35,247 nucleotides of DNA from Actinomycetota bacterium (lineage in GTDB: Bacteria > Actinomycetota > Thermoleophilia > Solirubrobacterales > Solirubrobacteraceae): NCBI GenBank assembly GCA_005888335.1, contig VAWY01000101.1:1-35247 (forward strand), written 5' to 3'. The translations under genes were made by a program, and so were the position numbers. Under the pieces are notes generated by a model. That model did not search any database, was not told where the DNA came from, and saw nothing but the letters and a program-made list of their open reading frames with translations. Each line of letters opens with the position of its first letter. The stretch's first letter is position 1. This document shows, piece after piece, positions 33,329 through 35,247 of the stretch.

Positions 33329-34018
33329 GTGCCCCGGCCCCGCGTCGTCCAGATCGCCCCGCCCGAGCGCCTCGGCCGCAAGAACGGCCTCGCCTACGCG
33401 CTGTTCCTGCCCGAGGCCGAGCCGCGCGGCGCCGTGCTCATCCTCCACGGCGCCTCGTCGGCCAAGGAGTCGCACTTCGACTTCGCCCGCGCGTGTCGCG
33501 CCCACGGCTTCGCCGCGCTGGCCTTCGACGCCCGCGGGCACGGCGAGAGCGAGGGCGCGCTGGGCGCCGGCGTCCTCGACGACGTCGCCGCCATGGCGGC
33601 GCTGCTGCCGGGCGGCGCGCCGCTCGCCCTGCGGGGATCGTCGATGGGCGGCTACCTGGCGATCGTGGCCGCCGAGCGCGTGGCCGCGCGCGCGGTGGTG
33701 GCGATCTGCCCGGCGAGCGCCGACATGCTGCGCCGTGGCCTGCGCTCGGACGCCTTCGAGTTCCGCGCGGACGCCGACGGACTGGATGCCGTCCTCGCCG
33801 AGCACGACGATCTGCTCGCGACCGCCGCCCTCGAGCTCCCGCTGCTGCTCCTGCACGCCGAGGGCGACGAGCGCGTGCCGGTCGAGCACTCGCGCGAGCT
33901 CGCGCGCGCCGCGCCGAACGCCCGGCTCATCGCGGTCCCGGGGGGCCACCACCGCTCCGTCCAGCACGACGGCGACCTGCAGGCCGAGACCCTGCGCTGG
34001 CTGGGCAAGGTGCTCTGA
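33329..34018 (+). CDS. Alpha/beta hydrolase
   Basis: This 229-residue alpha/beta hydrolase has the oxyanion loop LHGASSAKES, DARGHGES, the nucleophile elbow G-S-S-M-G-G, an acidic residue in LHAEGDERVP, and the final His in PGGHHRSVQHD. Serine hydrolase activity on an ester or amide is likely; the substrate is unknown. The start is GTG 33329 (MPRPRVVQIAPPERLG), the only good choice after the divergent lysA start 27 bp away. It converges with the Ala/Pro-rich gene, 13 bp apart. Confidence 0.92.
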   Translation: MPRPRVVQIAPPERLGRKNGLAYALFLPEAEPRGAVLILHGASSAKESHFDFARACRAHGFAALAFDARGHGESEGALGAGVLDDVAAMAALLPGGAPLALRGSSMGGYLAIVAAERVAARAVVAICPASADMLRRGLRSDAFEFRADADGLDAVLAEHDDLLATAALELPLLLLHAEGDERVPVEHSRELARAAPNARLIAVPGGHHRSVQHDGDLQAETLRWLGKVL

Positions 34019-34031
34019 GCCCAAGCGGGGT

Positions 34032-34616
34032 CTACAGGCCGCGGATGACGTCCGCGACGGTCGCACCGGCCTGCACGACCGCGGCGCCCGCCTGCGGGCT
34101 GACCGGCGTGATGGCCTGGCCGGCGGAGCTCGATGCGCTCTCGACCGTGGTCGCGGCCGGGTTGAGCGGGCCGGCCGGCGCGGCGGGCGACTGAGGGGCG
34201 GCCTGGCTGTCGGCGCGACGCTCGGCGGCCGGAGCGGCGGCGACCCGCGGGGTGGCGGTCGGCGCCGCTGCGCCGGGAGCCCGGACGGGCGCCGCGGGGG
34301 CGGGCTGCGCCGAGCCCGGGCGCACCGTCGCGGCGCGGCGCGGCGTGCGAGGCGAGCGGGGCGTGGGCGCGACGCGCGGCGAGCGGGGCGTGGGCGCGAC
34401 GCGCGCCCGCACGGCCGCGGCCGCCCGGAAGACCGGGAGGGCGGCAGGCGCCGGTGCGAGCAGCCGCAACGACTCGCGGTCGACCGTCGCGTGCCCGGGC
34501 CAGCGTGCGGGCTCGCCGCTACGTGGCGCGACCACCCAGACGACGCTGGCGAACGCGGCGATGACGGCGGCGGCGGCGAGGACGCCAGAGAGAATGCCGG
34601 GGAGAGGACGCACCAC
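34032..34616 (-). CDS. Ala/Pro-rich membrane-anchored protein
   Basis: This 194-residue protein has one N-terminal hydrophobic segment (ILSGVLAAAAVIAAFASVVWVVA) and then a long low-complexity Ala/Pro/Arg tail with a duplicated VAPTPRSPR. It looks like a single-pass protein with an extracytoplasmic, disordered, wall-spanning tail. GTG 34616 (or GTG 34613) is the start. It lies 43 bp downstream of the LytM-type peptidase gene on the same strand, with a hairpin between. No family recognised. Confidence 0.72.
   Translation of the reverse strand: MVRPLPGILSGVLAAAAVIAAFASVVWVVAPRSGEPARWPGHATVDRESLRLLAPAPAALPVFRAAAAVRARVAPTPRSPRVAPTPRSPRTPRRAATVRPGSAQPAPAAPVRAPGAAAPTATPRVAAAPAAERRADSQAAPQSPAAPAGPLNPAATTVESASSSAGQAITPVSPQAGAAVVQAGATVADVIRGL
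34351..34404. repeat. Perfect 2 x 27-bp tandem repeat in coding sequence
   Basis: 34351-34377 and 34378-34404 are identical and encode two copies of a nine-residue Val-Ala-Pro-Thr-Pro-Arg-Ser-Pro-Arg unit in the Ala/Pro-rich protein. The in-frame duplication is recent, since no base differs. Confidence 0.9.
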
Positions 34617-34627
34617 GAATGACCCCA

Positions 34628-34650
34628 GTCCGGAGCATCGGCATCCGGAC
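34628..34650 (-). terminator. Hairpin between the LytM peptidase and Ala/Pro-rich genes
   Basis: GTCCGGA (34628-34634) pairs with TCCGGAC (34644-34650) around a 9-base loop. It lies in the 43-bp gap just after the peptidase stop and has no T-run. It may attenuate transcription between the two genes. Confidence 0.4.
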
Positions 34651-34659
34651 GCGAAGCCT

Positions 34660-35247
34660 TTAGAGGTAGTTCATGGGGTTGGTCACCGCCCCGTTGATGC
34701 GCACCTCGAAGTGCAGGTGCGGCCCGAAGCAGCGCCCGGTGCAGCCGGTGGTGCCGATGACCTGGCCCTGGGAGACCGACTGGCCGACGGAGACGCCGAT
34801 GTTCGACTGGTGCGCGTAGCACGTCGACATCGACGCCGTGTGCTGGATGCAGGTGAAGTTGCCGTAGCCGCCGGAGGAGGCCTCGCCCTGGGTGAGCACG
34901 ACCTTCCCCGCCGCCGCGGCACGGATGGGCGTCCCCGACGGAACCCCGATGTCGATGCCCGGATGGCAGGCCTCCCACGCGCGCCGCTCGCAGAACGGCG
35001 AGGTGATGGGGCCGTTGACCGGCCAGATCAGCTGCCCCGAGCCCGGGTTGATCGGTCCGGCGGGCAGCGAGCGCGTCGAGCCGCCCTGCTGCTGCCGGGC
35101 CACCGCGGCGAGCTTGGCCTGGATGCGGCGCTGCTCGGAGACCAGCGCCGTGAGGTGCCCCTCGAGGTTCTCGCGCTCCCCGCGGACCTTGACCAGCGCG
35201 TGCTGCTTGTCGGCGCGGGTGTTGGCGTAGCCGACGCGGGTGCCGAT
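34660..35247 (-). CDS. LytM/M23 peptidase, C-terminal part (partial, runs off window end)
   Basis: This is 195 residues of a secreted peptidoglycan endopeptidase or EnvC/NlpD-like activator. The 5' part visible here (about residues 1-50 of the fragment) is a charged coiled coil (HALVKVRGEREN, HLTALVSEQRRIQAKLAAV). The M23 domain follows, with the zinc ligands in CHPGIDIGVPSG and H-L-H-F. Four Cys residues within the domain (FCER, EACHPG, FTCIQH, TCYAH) plus TGCTGRCFG suggest disulfides. The open frame continues to the window edge, so the true N-terminus with its signal peptide is outside; the GTG at 35103 is internal. Confidence 0.92.
   Translation of the reverse strand: MGTRVGYANTRADKQHALVKVRGERENLEGHLTALVSEQRRIQAKLAAVARQQQGGSTRSLPAGPINPGSGQLIWPVNGPITSPFCERRAWEACHPGIDIGVPSGTPIRAAAAGKVVLTQGEASSGGYGNFTCIQHTASMSTCYAHQSNIGVSVGQSVSQGQVIGTTGCTGRCFGPHLHFEVRINGAVTNPMNYL

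Overview
The window is very GC-rich, densely packed DNA. Genes overlap by ATGA, GTGA or TGATG, many starts are GTG or TTG, and leaders are short. The gene content points to an actinobacterium: a SigF/SigB-type stress sigma factor with RsbW/RsbV-like regulators, Ku, an AddAB-like helicase-nuclease, a Marp-like membrane protease, CsbD and DUF6328. It looks most like the Thermoleophilia/Solirubrobacterales branch. That placement is an inference from gene content and composition; there is no rRNA or tRNA gene here to anchor it.

Layout: (1) 1-697, the 5' end of gltB on the minus strand. (2) 947-2434, plus-strand partner-switching genes: an RsbW-like kinase, a degenerate ATPase paralogue, an RsbV-like STAS protein and a small MCYE protein. 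(3) 2461-5219, minus strand: PfpI, Ku and topoisomerase IB, with a 54-bp hairpin repeat between pfpI and ku. (4) 5328-6933, a DJ-1 family enzyme divergent from a GlxA-like AraC regulator. (5) 6980-9370, minus strand: SigF-like sigma factor, DUF6328 membrane protein, HAD phosphatase, CsbD and a proline-rich protein. (6) 9589-10609, plus strand: a 53-aa membrane protein and YihY. (7) 10566-23228, a long minus-strand run: Marp-like protease, topoisomerase III, subtilase, DHH phosphoesterase, AddB-like and AddA-like proteins. (8) 23206-24924, a class B penicillin-binding protein. (9) 24925-25290, a gene-free stretch filled by a large palindromic element. (10) 25291-26694, lipoprotein, SRPBCC and zinc-ribbon proteins (minus). 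(11) 26852-28981, a zinc-ribbon/FHA protein, an orphan ParA and an L,D-transpeptidase (plus). (12) 28983-33301, lysA-hom-thrC-thrB (minus). (13) 33329-34018, an alpha/beta hydrolase (plus). (14) 34032-35247, an Ala/Pro-rich membrane-anchored protein and the C-terminal part of a LytM-type peptidase (minus).

Themes: the sigma factor at 8591-9370 and the kinase/anti-anti-sigma set at 947-2167 plausibly form one stress circuit, and CsbD in the sigma operon fits that. Ku, topoisomerase IB, topoisomerase III, the DHH protein and the AddAB-like pair make the window rich in DNA break repair and topology functions. The PBP, L,D-transpeptidase, Marp-like protease and LytM peptidase concern the cell wall. 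lysA/hom/thrC/thrB are aspartate-family biosynthesis.

The most unusual signals are palindromic DNA. There is a 355-bp inverted-repeat element between two convergent genes, enclosing two nested hairpins that differ by compensatory changes. There is a 54-bp double-hairpin tandem repeat upstream of ku. There is also a palindrome-packed, in-frame insert inside topoisomerase IB, whose gene has no normal start codon and sits in frame behind the TAG stop of ku.
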